Of a DNA stretch of 64,000 bases, positions 1-10,421 are shown in pieces. The notes under the pieces are model-generated. The model searched no databases. It was given only the letters and a program-made list of their open reading frames with translations, and was not told the origin of the DNA. Location of the stretch: positions 990,001 to 1,054,000 of the forward strand of contig CM072879.1 in assembly GCA_036937835.1 (NCBI GenBank), read 5' to 3'. The stretch is from Pampus argenteus (lineage: Eukaryota; Chordata; Actinopteri; Scombriformes; Stromateidae). The stretch's first letter is position 1; every line of letters starts with the position of its first letter. Made by a program: the position numbers and the translations under genes.

Positions 1-48
1 AGAGAATGACAATGGAGATAAAGAGAATGACAATAGAAATAAAGAGAA
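1..48 (+). repeat. minisatellite array, left edge
   Basis: End of an array that continues beyond the window. It carries the AATGGAG variant seen again just before the cassettes at 8,770 and 22,176, so this edge is the end of a segment equivalent to 8.52-8.77 kb. Confidence 0.9.
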
Positions 49-191
49 TTAAAACCGCAAGCGGTGTTGTAGTCCCTCGCTCATGCCGCCCGCCGCTGCC
101 CGACGTGTTACAGAGGTGCTGCAACGCTTGAAAAATAAATGCGGCTGTGAGAAATGCAGGAATCTGTAGGATTTCAATAGGTTTTCAATAG
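49..191 (+). repeat. GC-rich cassette 1 (T-type reference copy)
   Basis: First of 27 copies of a 143-bp non-minisatellite block. In order it has a short inverted repeat (ACCGC-AA-GCGGT), a CpG-dense core (CGCTCATGCCGCCCGCCGC, then CCGACGTG), an AT-rich part with AAATAAATGCGG, and a TTTCAATAG-type end that merges into the array. The surrounding array has almost no CpG, so the cassette stands out sharply. T-type copies start GAATTAAAACC; A-type copies start GAATAAAAACC. The T adds a TAA stop in the frame that is open in A-type copies. I do not recognise the family; it could be a remnant of the sequence that originally held the repeat, or a mobile-element fragment amplified with it. Confidence 0.9.
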
Positions 192-1211
192 AGATAAAGA
201 GAATGACAATAGACATAACAGGAATGACAATTGAGATAAAGACAATATAGATAAAGAGAACGACAATAGAGATAAAGAGAATGACAATAGAATAAAAGAG
301 AATGACAAGAGAGATAAAGAGAACGACAATAGAGATAAAGAAAATGACAATAGAATAAAAGAGAATGACAATAGAGATAAAGACAATAGAGATAAAGACA
401 ATAGAGATAAAGAGAATGACAATAGAGATAAAGAGAATGTCAATAGAGATAAAGACAATAGAGATAAAGAGAATGACAATAGAGATAACAGGAATGACAA
501 TAGAGATAAAGACAATGACAATAGACATAACATGAATGACAATAGAGATAAAGACAATGACAATAGACATAACAGGAATGACAATAGAGATAAAGACAAT
601 AGAGATAAAGAGAATGACAATAGAGATAAAGACAATAGAGATAAAGATAATGACAATAGACATAACAGGAATGATAATAGAGATAAAGACAATAGAGATA
701 ACAGAAATGACAATAGAGATAAAGAGAATGACAATAGACATAACAGGAATGGCAATAGAGATAAAGACAATAGAGATAAAGAGAATGACAATAGAGATAA
801 AGAGAATGACAATAGAGATAAAGACAATAGAGATAAAGAGAATGACAATAGAGATAAAGAGAATGACAATAGACATAACAAGAATGAAAATAGAGATAAT
901 GACAATAGAGACAAAGAGAATGACAAAAGAGATAAAGACAATAGAGATAAAGAGAATGACAATAGAGATAAAGAGAATGACAATAGAGATAAAGACAATA
1001 GAGATAAAGAGAATGACAATAGAGATAAAGTGAATGACAATAGAGATAAAGAGAATGACAATAGACATAACAAGAATGAAAATAGAGATAAAGACAATAG
1101 AGATAAAGAGAATGACAATAGAGATAAAGAGAATGACAATGGACATAACAGGAATGACAATAGAGATAAAGACAATAGAGATAAAGAGAATGACAATAGA
1201 AATAAAGAGAA
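192..1211 (+). repeat. minisatellite array, 1,020 bp
   Basis: Reference stretch for the modules: A (AATGAC), B (AATAGAGATAAAGAG), C (AATAGAGATAAAGAC) and D (AATAGACATAACAGG), with variants AATAGAATAAAAGAG, AATGTC and AATGAAAATAG. The + strand is about 80% purine and CpG is nearly absent. The same-length copy lies at 8,913-9,932 and a copy 15 bp longer at 22,319-23,353. The variant AACATG near 531 recurs near 22,672 but not in the 8.9-kb copy, so the first and third copies share a variant that the second lacks. Confidence 0.93.
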
Positions 1212-1354
1212 TAAAAACCGCAAGCGGTGTTGTAGTCCCTCGCTCATGCTGCCCGCCACTGCCCGACGTGTTACAGAGGTGCTGCAATGCTTGAAAAATA
1301 AATGCGGCTGTGAGAAATGCAGGAATCTGTAGGATTTCAATAGGTTTTCAATAG
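1212..1354 (+). repeat. GC-rich cassette 2 (A-type)
   Basis: Starts ATAAAAACCGC. Diagnostic variants are CATGCTGCCC, CCACTGCCC and GCAATGCTTG, each consistent with loss of a CpG by transition. It shares all of them with the cassettes at 9,933 and 23,354, so the three descend from one copy. Confidence 0.9.
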
Positions 1355-1384
1355 AGATAAAGAGAATGACAATAGACATAACAG

Positions 1385-1700
1385 TAATACAAAAAAAAAT
1401 ACTTTGCACTGAAATTCTTGCACAATGCAGCTGTTTGCACAACCTGGACATTTCACCATGGTGTTATACTGTTGTTGTTTTCCTTTTTCTATTTCATTGT
1501 ATATACTTTGTCTTAAATTTTAATTTGGCTTTACTTTTATGTTTTATGTTCTATATATACAGATGTATATATATATATATTATTTTTTTATTCTATATTT
1601 TATTCTATATTTGATATTGGGCTGCTCCAGGACCAGGGAAACCAATTTCGTTGCATCCCATGTTTACATGTGTTGCAATGACAAAATAGAAAAATCCTTG
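1385..1700 (+). mobile_element. AT-rich retroelement 3'-tail insertion, copy A (316 bp)
   Basis: A 316-bp non-satellite block, inserted in the array between direct repeats AACAG (1380-1384 and 1701-1705) that fit a 5-bp target duplication of the D module. It contains A9, a CTTTGCACTGAAATTCTTG segment, TATATA and TTCTATATTTTATT runs, then GAAACCAATTTCGTTGCATC, TGTTGCAATGACAA and a final ATCCTTG. This order resembles the 3' end of a fish non-LTR retrotransposon, in + orientation and strongly 5'-truncated. No reverse transcriptase is present. Family assignment is from memory of such tails and is unproven. Confidence 0.65.
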
Positions 1701-1757
1701 AACAGGAATGACAATAGAGATAAAGAAAATAGAGATAAAGAGAATGACAATAGACAT

Positions 1758-2867
1758 AACAGGAATGACAATAGAGATAAAGAAAATAGAGATAAAGAAA
1801 ATGACAATAGACATAACAGGAATGACAATAGAGATAAAGACAATAGAGATAAAGAGAATGACAATAGACATAACAGGAATGACAATAGAGATAAAGACAA
1901 TAGAGATAAAGAGAATGACAATAGATATAAAGAGAATGACAATAAAGATAAAGACAATAGAGATATCAGGAATGACAATAGAGATAAAGACAATGACAAT
2001 AGACATAACAGGAATGACAATAGTGATAAATACAATGACAATAGACATAACAGGAATGACAATAGAGATAAAGACAATAGAGATAAAAAGAATGACAATA
2101 GAGATAAAGACAATAGAGATAAAGAGAATGACAATAGACATAACAGGAATGATAATAGAGATAAAGACAATAGAGATAACAGGAATGACAATAGAGATAA
2201 AGAGAATGACAATAGACATAACAGGAATGACAATAGAGATAAAGACAATAGAGATAAAGAGAATGACAATAGAGATAAAGACAATAGAGATAAAGAGAAT
2301 GACAATAGAGATAAAGTGACTGACAATAGAGATAAAGAGAATGACAATAGACATAACAAGAATGACAATAGAGATAAAGATAATGTCAATAGAGATAAAG
2401 ACAATAGAGATAAAGAGAATGACAATAGAATAAAAGAGAATGAAAATAGAGATAAAGAGAATGACAATAGAGATAAAGACAATAGAGATAACAGGAATGA
2501 CAATAGAGATAAAGACAATAGACATAACAGGAATGACAATAGAGATAAAGACAATAGAGATAAAGAGAATGACAATAGACATAACAGGAATGACAATTGA
2601 GATAAAGACAATAGAGATAAAGAGAACGACAATAGAGATAAAGAGAATGACAATAGAGATAAAGAGAATGACAATAGAGATAAAGATAATGTCAATAGAG
2701 ATAAAGACAATAGAGATAAAGACAATGACAATAGAGATAAAGACACTAGAGATAACAGGAATGACAATAGAGATAAAGACAATAGACATAACAGGAATGA
2801 CAATAGAGATAAAGACAATAGAGATAAAGAGAATGACAATAGAGATAAAGAGAATGACAATAGACAT
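1758..2867 (+). repeat. 1.11-kb tandem duplication, first copy
   Basis: Matches 2868-3975 module for module, including rare variants AATAGTGATAAATAC, AATAGATATAAAGAG, GATATCAGG and GTGACTGAC. The offset is 1,110 bp on the left and 1,108 bp on the right. Confidence 0.9.
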
Positions 2868-3975
2868 AACAGGAATGACAATAGAGATAAAGAAAATAGA
2901 GATAAAGAAAATGACAATAGACATAACAGGAATGACAATAGAGATAAAGACAATAGAGATAAAGAGAATGACAATAGACATAACAGGAATGACAATAGAG
3001 ATAAAGACAATAGAGATAAAGAGAATGACAATAGATATAAAGAGAATGACAATAAAGATAAAGACAATAGAGATATCAGGAATGACAATAGAGATAAAGA
3101 CAATGACAATAGACATAACAGGAATGACAATAGTGATAAATACAATGACAATAGACATAACAGGAATGACAATAGAGATAAAGACAATAGAGATAAAAAG
3201 AATGACAATAGAGATAAAGACAATAGAGATAAAGAGAATGACAATAGACATAACAGGAATGATAATAGAGAAAGACAATAGAGATAACAGGAATGACAAT
3301 AGAGATAAAGAGAATGACAATAGACATAACAGGAATGACAATAGAGATAAAGACAATAGAGATAAAGAGAATGACAATAGAGATAAAGACAATAGAGATA
3401 AAGAGAATGACAATAGAGATAAAGTGACTGACAATAGAGATAAAGAGAATGACAATAGACATAACAAGAATGACAATAGAGATAAAGATAATGTCAATAG
3501 AGATAAAGACAATAGAGATAAAGAGAATGACAATAGAATAAAAGAGAATGAAAATAGAGATAAAGAGAATGACAATAGAGATAAAGACAATAGAGATAAC
3601 AGGAATGACAATAGAGATAAAGACAATAGACATAACAGGAATGACAATAGAGATAAAGACAATAGAGATAAAGAGAATGACAATAGACATAACAGGAATG
3701 ACAATTGAGATAAAGACAATAGAGATAAAGAGAACGACAATAGAGATAAAGAGAATGACAATAGAGATAAAGAGAATGACAATAGAGATAAAGATAATGT
3801 CAATAGAGATAAAGACAATAGAGATAAAGACAATGACAATAGAGATAAAGACACTAGAGATAACAGGAATGACAATAGAGATAAAGACAATAGACATAAC
3901 AGGAATGACAATAGAGATAAAGACAATAGAGATAAAGAGAATGACAATAGAGATAAAGAGAATGACAATAGACAT
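2868..3975 (+). repeat. 1.11-kb tandem duplication, second copy
   Basis: Copy of 1758-2867 with one 2-bp deletion near 3,270 (AATAGAGAAAGAC instead of AATAGAGATAAAGAC). The deletion shifts every reading frame through the block, which argues against coding constraint. Confidence 0.9.
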
Positions 3976-6900
3976 AACAGGAATGACAAGAGAGATAAAG
4001 ACAATAGAGATAAAGAGAATGACAATAGACATAACAGGAATGACAATTGAGATAAAGACAATAGAGATAAAGAGAATGACAATAGACATAACAGGAATGA
4101 CAATTGAGATAAAGACAATAGAGATAAAGAGAACGACAATAGAATAAAAGAGAATGACAATAGAGATAAAGACAATAGGGATAAAGACAATAGAGATAAA
4201 GATAATGACAATAGAGATAAAGACAATAGAGATAACAGGAATGACAATAGAGATAAAGAGAATGACAATAGACATAACAGGAATGACAATAGAGATTAAG
4301 ACAATAGAGATAAAGTTAATGACAATAGAGATAAAGACAATAGAGTTAAAGAGAATGACAATAGAGATAAAGAGAATGACAATAGAGATAAAGAGAATGA
4401 CAATAGACATAACAGGAATGACAATAGAGATAAAGACAATAGAGACAAAGAGAATGACAATAGAGACAAAGATAATGACAATAGAAATAAAGACAATAGA
4501 GATAAAGAGAATGACAATAGACATAACAGGAATGACAATAGAGATAAAGACAATAGAGACAAAGAGAATGACAATAGAGACAAAGAGAATGACAATAGAG
4601 ATAAAGACAATAGAGACAAAGAGAATGACAATAGAGATAAAGACAATAGATATAAAGAGAATGACAATAGACATAACAGGAATGACAATAGAGATAAAGA
4701 CAATAGAGATAAAGAGAATGACAATAGAGATAAAGAGAATGACAATAGACATAACAGGAATGACAAGAGAGATAAAGACAATAGAGATAAAGAGAATGAC
4801 AATAGACATAACAGGAATGACAATTGAGATAAAGACAATAGAGATAAAGAGAATGATAATTGACATAATAGGAATGACAATTGAGATAAAGACAATAGAG
4901 ATAAAGAGAACGACAATAGAATAAAAGAGAATGACAATAGAGATAAAGAGAATGACAATAGAGATAAAGACAATAGAGATAAAGAGAATGACAATAGAGA
5001 TAAAGACAATAGAGATAAAGATAATGACAATAGAGATAAAGACAATAGAGATAACAGGAATGACAATAGAGATAAAGAGAATGACAATAGACATAACAGG
5101 AATGACAATAGAGATTAAGACAATAGAGATAAAGTTAATGACAATAGAGATAAAGACAATAGAGTTAAAGAGAATGACAATAGAGATAAAGAGAATGACA
5201 ATAGACATAACAGGAATGACAATAGAGATAAAGACAATGGAGACAAAGAGAATGACAATAGAAATAAAGACAATAGAGATAAAGAGAATGACAATAGACA
5301 TAACAGGAATGACAATAGAGATAAAGACAATAGAGACAAAGAGAATGACAATAGAGATAAAGACAATAGAGATAAAGAGAATGACAATAGACATAACAGG
5401 AATGACAATAGAGATAAAGACAATAGAGATAAAGAGAACGACAATAGAGATAAAGAGAATGACAATAGAATAAAAGAGAATGACAATAGAGATAAAGAGA
5501 ACGACAATAGAGATAAAGAGAATGACAATAGAATAAAAGAGAATGACAATAGAGATAAAGAGAATGACAATAGAGATAAAGAGAATGTCAATAGAGATAA
5601 AGACAATAGAGATAAAGAGAATGACAATAAAGATAAAGACAATAGAGATAACAGGAATGACAATAGAGATAAAGACAATGACAATAGACATAACAGGAAT
5701 GACAATAGAGATAAAGACAATGACAATAGACATAACAGGAATGACAATAGAGATAAAGACAATAGAGATAAAGAGAATGACAATAGAGATAAAGACAATA
5801 GAGATAAAGAGAATGACAATAGAGATAAAGACAATAGAGATAAAGACAATAGAGATAAAGAGAATGACAATAGAGATAAAGACAATAGAGATAAAGAGAA
5901 TGACAATAGAGATAAAGACAATAGAGATAAAGACAATAGAGATAAAGAGAATGACAATAGAGATAAAGAGAATGACAATGGACATAACAGGAATGACAAT
6001 AGAGATAAAGACAATAGAGATAAAGAGAATGACAATAGAGACAAAGAGAATGACAATAGAGATAGAGACAATAGAGATAAAGAGAATGACAATAGACATA
6101 ACAGGAATGACAATAGAGATAAAGACAATAGAGACAAAGAGAGTGACAATAGAGATAAAGACAATAGAGATAAAGAGAATGACAATAGACATAACAGGAA
6201 TGACAATAGAGATAAAGACAATAGAGATAAAGAGAATGACAATAGAGATAAAGACAATAGAGATAAAGAGAATGACAATAGAGATAAAGAGAATGACAAT
6301 AGACATAACAGGAATGACAATAGAGATAAAGACAATAGAGATAAAGAGAATGACAATAGACATAACAGGAATGACAATAGAGATAAAGACAATAGAGATA
6401 AAGAGAATGAAAATAGAGATAAAGAGAATGACAATAGAGACAAAGAGAATGACAATAGAGATAAAGACAATAGAGATAAAGAGAATGACAATAGACAACA
6501 GGAATGACAATAGAGATAAAGACAATAGAGACAAAGAGAATGACAATATAGATAAAGACAATAGAGATAAAGAGAATGACAATAGACATAACAGGAATGA
6601 CAATAGAGATAAAGATAATAGAGACAAAGAGAATGACAATAGAGATAAAGACAATAGAGATAAAGACAATAGAGATAAAGAGAATGACAATAGAGATAAA
6701 GACAATAGAGATAAAGAGAATGACAATAGAGATAAATACAATAGAGATAAAGAGAATGACAATAGAGATAAAGAGAATGACAATAGACATAACAGGAATG
6801 ACAATAGAGATAAAGACAATAGAGATAAAGAGAATGACAATAGACATAACAGGAATGACAATAGAGATAAAGACAATAGAGATAAAGAGAATGAAAATAG

Positions 6901-7674
6901 AGATAAAGAGAATGACAATAGACATAACAGGAATGACAATAGAGATAAAGACAATAGAGACAAAGAGAATGACAATAGAGATAAAGACAATAGAGATAAA
7001 GACAATAGAGATAAAGAGAATGACAATAAACATAACAGGAATGACAATAGAGATAAAGACAATAGAGATAAAGAGAATGACAATAGACATAACAGGAATG
7101 ACAATTGAGATAAAGACAATAGAGATAAAGAGAACAACAATAGAATAAAAGAGAATGACAATAGAGATAAAGAGAATGACAATAGAGATAAAGACAATAG
7201 AGATAAAGAGAATGACAATAGAGATAAAGAGAATGACAATAGACATAACAGGAATTACAATAGAGATAAAGACAATAGAGATAAAGATAATGACAATAGA
7301 GATAAAGACAATAGAGCTAAAGACAATAGAGATAACAGGAATGACAATAGAGATAAAGAGAATGACAATAGACATAACAGGAATGACAATAAGGATAAAG
7401 AGAATCACAATAGAGATAAAGACAATAGAGATAAAGAGAATGACAATAGACATAACAGGAATGACAATAGAGATAAAGACAATAAAGATAAAGAGAATGA
7501 CAATAGAGACAAAGAGAATGACAATAGAGATAAAGACAATAGAGATAAAGAGAATGACAATTGACATAACAGGAATGACAATAGAGATAAAGAGAATGAC
7601 AATAGAGATAAAGAGAATGATAATAGAGATAAAGACAATAGAGATAAAGAGAATGACAATAGAAATAAAGAGAA

Positions 7675-7817
7675 TTAAAACGGCAAGCGGTGTTGTAGTC
7701 CCTCTCTCATGCCGCCCGCCGCTGCCCGACGTGTTACAGAGGTGCTGCAACGCTTGAAAAATAAATGCGGCTGTGAGAAATACAGGAATCTGTAGGATTT
7801 CAATAGGTTTTCAATAG
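7675..7817 (+). repeat. GC-rich cassette 3 (T-type)
   Basis: Private variants AACGGCAAGCGG, CCCTCTCTCATG and GAAATACAGG are shared only with the cassette at 21,050. AACGG breaks the outer pair of the ACCGC-AA-GCGGT inverted repeat. Confidence 0.9.
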
Positions 7818-7910
7818 AGATAAAGAAAATGACCATAGACATAACAGGAATGACAATTAAGATAAAGACAATAGAGATAAAGAGAACGACAACAGAGATA
7901 AAGAGAATGA
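7818..7910 (+). repeat. short minisatellite stretch before the LTR
   Basis: 93 bp of modules with AATGACCATAG, AATTAAG and AACGACAACAG variants, identical in arrangement to 21,193-21,285. Confidence 0.9.
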
Positions 7911-8303
7911 CAATATGTTAGGTTCAAACAACCTAGGACATAAGAAAACACACACAAAATGAGGCAAAGACAACAGTATAAGTTTTTCTTGCAAGGAGAA
8001 CGGGGAGATGTGCTCAGTTACAGATCTCCTACCCGCTCTGACGCACACCTTCCGCCAACCTGCTTTTATTAAAAATTAGGAGGTCCCTGGTTACATAGAA
8101 TTCAAATGTGCATAAGGGGAGGGGAAAAAACACAAGGACAAGTTAGATACTTGGTGAAGAATACACCTTGTATATTAGTGTGTGTGTGTATGATATCATT
8201 CTTGCACACAGCATATCTTCCCGCAACTAATACAATTCTTAAAAAGGGAGTCTCTTCTCATGGCCTTCACTGCAGCTCCGGTACAGGCCAATGTCACTCC
8301 CTA

Positions 8304-8406
8304 ACGTTTCTCACAGCAGCTGCTGTCATGCGGACCTTGAACAAAAAACACGTTGAGCACAAACACGTTTCTCACAGCAGCTGCTTCATGCGGACCTTGA
8401 ACAAAA
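8304..8406. repeat. imperfect 43-bp direct repeat inside LTR copy 1
   Basis: Two copies (8304-8346 and 8365-8406) sharing ACGTTTCTCACAGCAGCTGC and CATGCGGACCTTGAACAAAA, differing by a GT. In the minus orientation they fall in the U3 part, where enhancer repeats are common; the enhancer role is inference. Confidence 0.8.
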
Positions 8407-8470
8407 GACAAAACAATACAACAAGAACAAATGGATATAACTGGAAAAGCAAATATGGGATAACTTTATT

Positions 8471-8517
8471 ATAATGATTCTAACATATAATGATTATAAC
8501 ATATAATGATTCTAACA
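8471..8517. repeat. 16-bp tandem repeat at the LTR edge, three units
   Basis: Three units of ATAATGATTCTAACAT, the middle one with TATAAC and the last one base short at the LTR terminus. LTR copy 2 has four units. Confidence 0.88.
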
Positions 8518-8522
8518 CAATA

Positions 8523-8769
8523 GAATAAAAGAGAATGACAGTAGAGATAAAGAGAACGGCAATAGAGATAAAGACAATAGAGATAACAGGAATGACAATA
8601 GAGATAAAGAGAATGACAATAGACATAACAGGAATGACAATAGAGATAAAGACAATAGAGATAAAGAGAATGACAATAGACATGACAGGAATGAAAATAG
8701 AGATAAAGACAATAGAGATAAAGAGAATGACAATGGAGATAAAGAGAATGACAATAGAAATAAAGAGAA
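8523..8769 (+). repeat. minisatellite array between LTR and cassette 4
   Basis: Variants AATGACAGTAG, AACGGCAATAG, GACATGACAGG and AATGGAG. The copy at 21,914-22,175 has one extra C module (15 bp). Confidence 0.92.
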
Positions 8770-8912
8770 TTAAAACCGCAAGCGGTGTTGTAGTCCCTCG
8801 CTCATGCCGCCCGCCGCTGCCCGACGTGTTACAGAGGTGCTGCAACGCTTGAAAAATAAATGCGGCTGTGAGAAATGCAGGAATCTGTAGGATTTCAATA
8901 GGTTTTCAATAG
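8770..8912 (+). repeat. GC-rich cassette 4 (T-type)
   Basis: Same as cassette 1, and preceded by the same AATGGAG-containing array. Offset from cassette 1 is 8,721 bp. Confidence 0.9.
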
Positions 8913-9932
8913 AGATAAAGAGAATGACAATAGACATAACAGGAATGACAATTGAGATAAAGACAATATAGATAAAGAGAACGACAATAGAGATAAAGAG
9001 AATGACAATAGAATAAAAGAGAATGACAAGAGAGATAAAGAGAACGACAATAGAGATAAAGAAAATGACAATAGAATAAAAGAGAATGACAATAGAGATA
9101 AAGACAATAGAGATAAAGACAATAGAGATAAAGAGAATGACAATAGAGATAAAGAGAATGTCAATAGAGATAAAGACAATAGAGATAAAGAGAATGACAA
9201 TAGAGATAACAGGAATGACAATAGAGATAAAGACAATGACAATAGACATAACAGGAATGACAATAGAGATAAAGACAATGACAATAGACATAACAGGAAT
9301 GACAATAGAGATAAAGACAATAGAGATAAAGAGAATGACAATAGAGATAAAGACAATAGAGATAAAGATAATGACAATAGACATAACAGGAATGATAATA
9401 GAGATAAAGACAATAGAGATAACAGAAATGACAATAGAGATAAAGAGAATGACAATAGACATAACAGGAATGGCAATAGAGATAAAGACAATAGAGATAA
9501 AGAGAATGACAATAGAGATAAAGAGAATGACAATAGAGATAAAGACAATAGAGATAAAGAGAATGACAATAGAGATAAAGAGAATGACAATAGACATAAC
9601 AAGAATGAAAATAGAGATAATGACAATAGAGACAAAGAGAATGACAAAAGAGATAAAGACAATAGAGATAAAGAGAATGACAATAGAGATAAAGAGAATG
9701 ACAATAGAGATAAAGACAATAGAGATAAAGAGAATGACAATAGAGATAAAGTGAATGACAATAGAGATAAAGAGAATGACAATAGACATAACAAGAATGA
9801 AAATAGAGATAAAGACAATAGAGATAAAGAGAATGACAATAGAGATAAAGAGAATGACAATGGACATAACAGGAATGACAATAGAGATAAAGACAATAGA
9901 GATAAAGAGAATGACAATAGAAATAAAGAGAA
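8913..9932 (+). repeat. minisatellite array, 1,020 bp
   Basis: Same length as 192-1211 at an offset of 8,721 bp. It differs by AACAGG where the other two copies have AACATG. Confidence 0.92.
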
Positions 9933-10075
9933 TAAACACCGCAAGCGGTGTTGTAGTCCCTCGCTCATGCTGCCCGCCACTGCCCGACGTGTTACAGAGG
10001 TGCTGCAATGCTTGAAAAATAAATGCGGCTGTGAGAAATGCAGGAATCTGTAGGATTTCAATAGGTTTTCAATAG
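9933..10075 (+). repeat. GC-rich cassette 5 (A-type)
   Basis: Shares CCACTGCCC and GCAATGCTTG with cassettes 2 and 12, with a private AAACACCGC start. Confidence 0.9.
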
Positions 10076-10105
10076 AGATAAAGAGAATGACAATAGACAT
10101 AACAG

Positions 10106-10421
10106 TAATACAAAAAAAAATACTTTGCACTGAAATTCTTGCACAATGCAGCTGTTTGCACAACCTGGACATTTCACCATGGTGTTATACTGTTGTTGTT
10201 TTCCTTTTTCTATTTCATTGTATATACTTTGTCTTAAATTTTAATTTGGCTTTACTTTTATGTTTTATGTTCTATATATACAGATGTATATATATATATA
10301 TTATTTTTTTATTCTATATTTTATTCTATATTTGATATTGGGCTGCTCCAGGACCAGGGAAACCAATTTCGTTGCATCCCATGTTTACATGTGTTGCAAT
10401 GACAAAATAGAAAAATCCTTG
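10106..10421 (+). mobile_element. retroelement 3'-tail insertion, copy B (316 bp)
   Basis: Same length as copy A, flanked by AACAG at 10101-10105 and 10422-10426. The offset from copy A (8,721 bp) equals that of the neighbouring cassettes, so it arrived by segment duplication and not by new insertion. Confidence 0.65.

Larger units (their letters stand above)
1701..7674 (+). repeat. minisatellite array, 5.97 kb, with internal 1.1-kb duplication
   Basis: The left part holds a 1.11-kb tandem pair (listed separately). From about 3.98 kb it has AATTGAG, GTTAAAG and AATAGAGACAAAGAG variants, with GATTAAG markers at 4,294 and 5,113. A 2-bp loss (GACAACAGG instead of GACATAACAGG) at about 6,494 is shared with 56,992, 58,451 and 59,160. 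The stretch 4.0-7.2 kb, including the rare AATAGGGATAAAGAC (4,176) and GATAATTGACATAATAGG (4,855), matches 54.1-57.6 kb. No non-repeat sequence was seen. Confidence 0.92.
7916..8517 (-). mobile_element. solo LTR, copy 1 (602 bp)
   Basis: Begins TGTTAG and ends CTAACA (short inverted ends of TG...CA type), flanked by the 5-bp direct repeat CAATA at 7911-7915 and 8518-8522. That is the structure left when an LTR retrotransposon or endogenous retrovirus recombines between its two LTRs. The minus orientation is favoured: on that strand a TTTAATAAAAGC box (complement of about 8,063-8,072) acts as a possible TATA or poly(A) signal, followed by a C/T-rich U5-like end. Internal features are a 43-bp direct repeat, a short TG run near 8,180 and a 16-bp tandem repeat at the 3' edge. 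No gag, pol or env sequence is present. Short open frames inside (for example 8,106-8,474) show no recognisable domain. The family, gypsy-like or retroviral, is not resolved. Confidence 0.85.

Noticed and set aside
49..191. tRNA-derived SINE or tRNA gene in the cassette
   Set aside because: No convincing A box or GGTTCGA-type B box, and no cloverleaf could be drawn.
192..1211. CRISPR array
   Set aside because: There are no unique spacers between constant repeats; the units are all variants of one another and the context is eukaryotic.
1366..1614. An 82-codon frame with a hydrophobic C-terminus
   Set aside because: It crosses array, target repeat and an AT-rich retroelement tail; the hydrophobicity comes from TTT/TAT runs.
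1640..1665. CENP-B box-like TTTCGTTGCATCCC in the retroelement tail
   Set aside because: The TTCG core is present but the required CGGG end is not, and the motif belongs to the element tail.
8106..8474. A 122-codon frame in the unique 0.6-kb block as a small gene
   Set aside because: It lies inside the solo LTR, has no recognisable domain, and the block has the ends and target duplication of an LTR.
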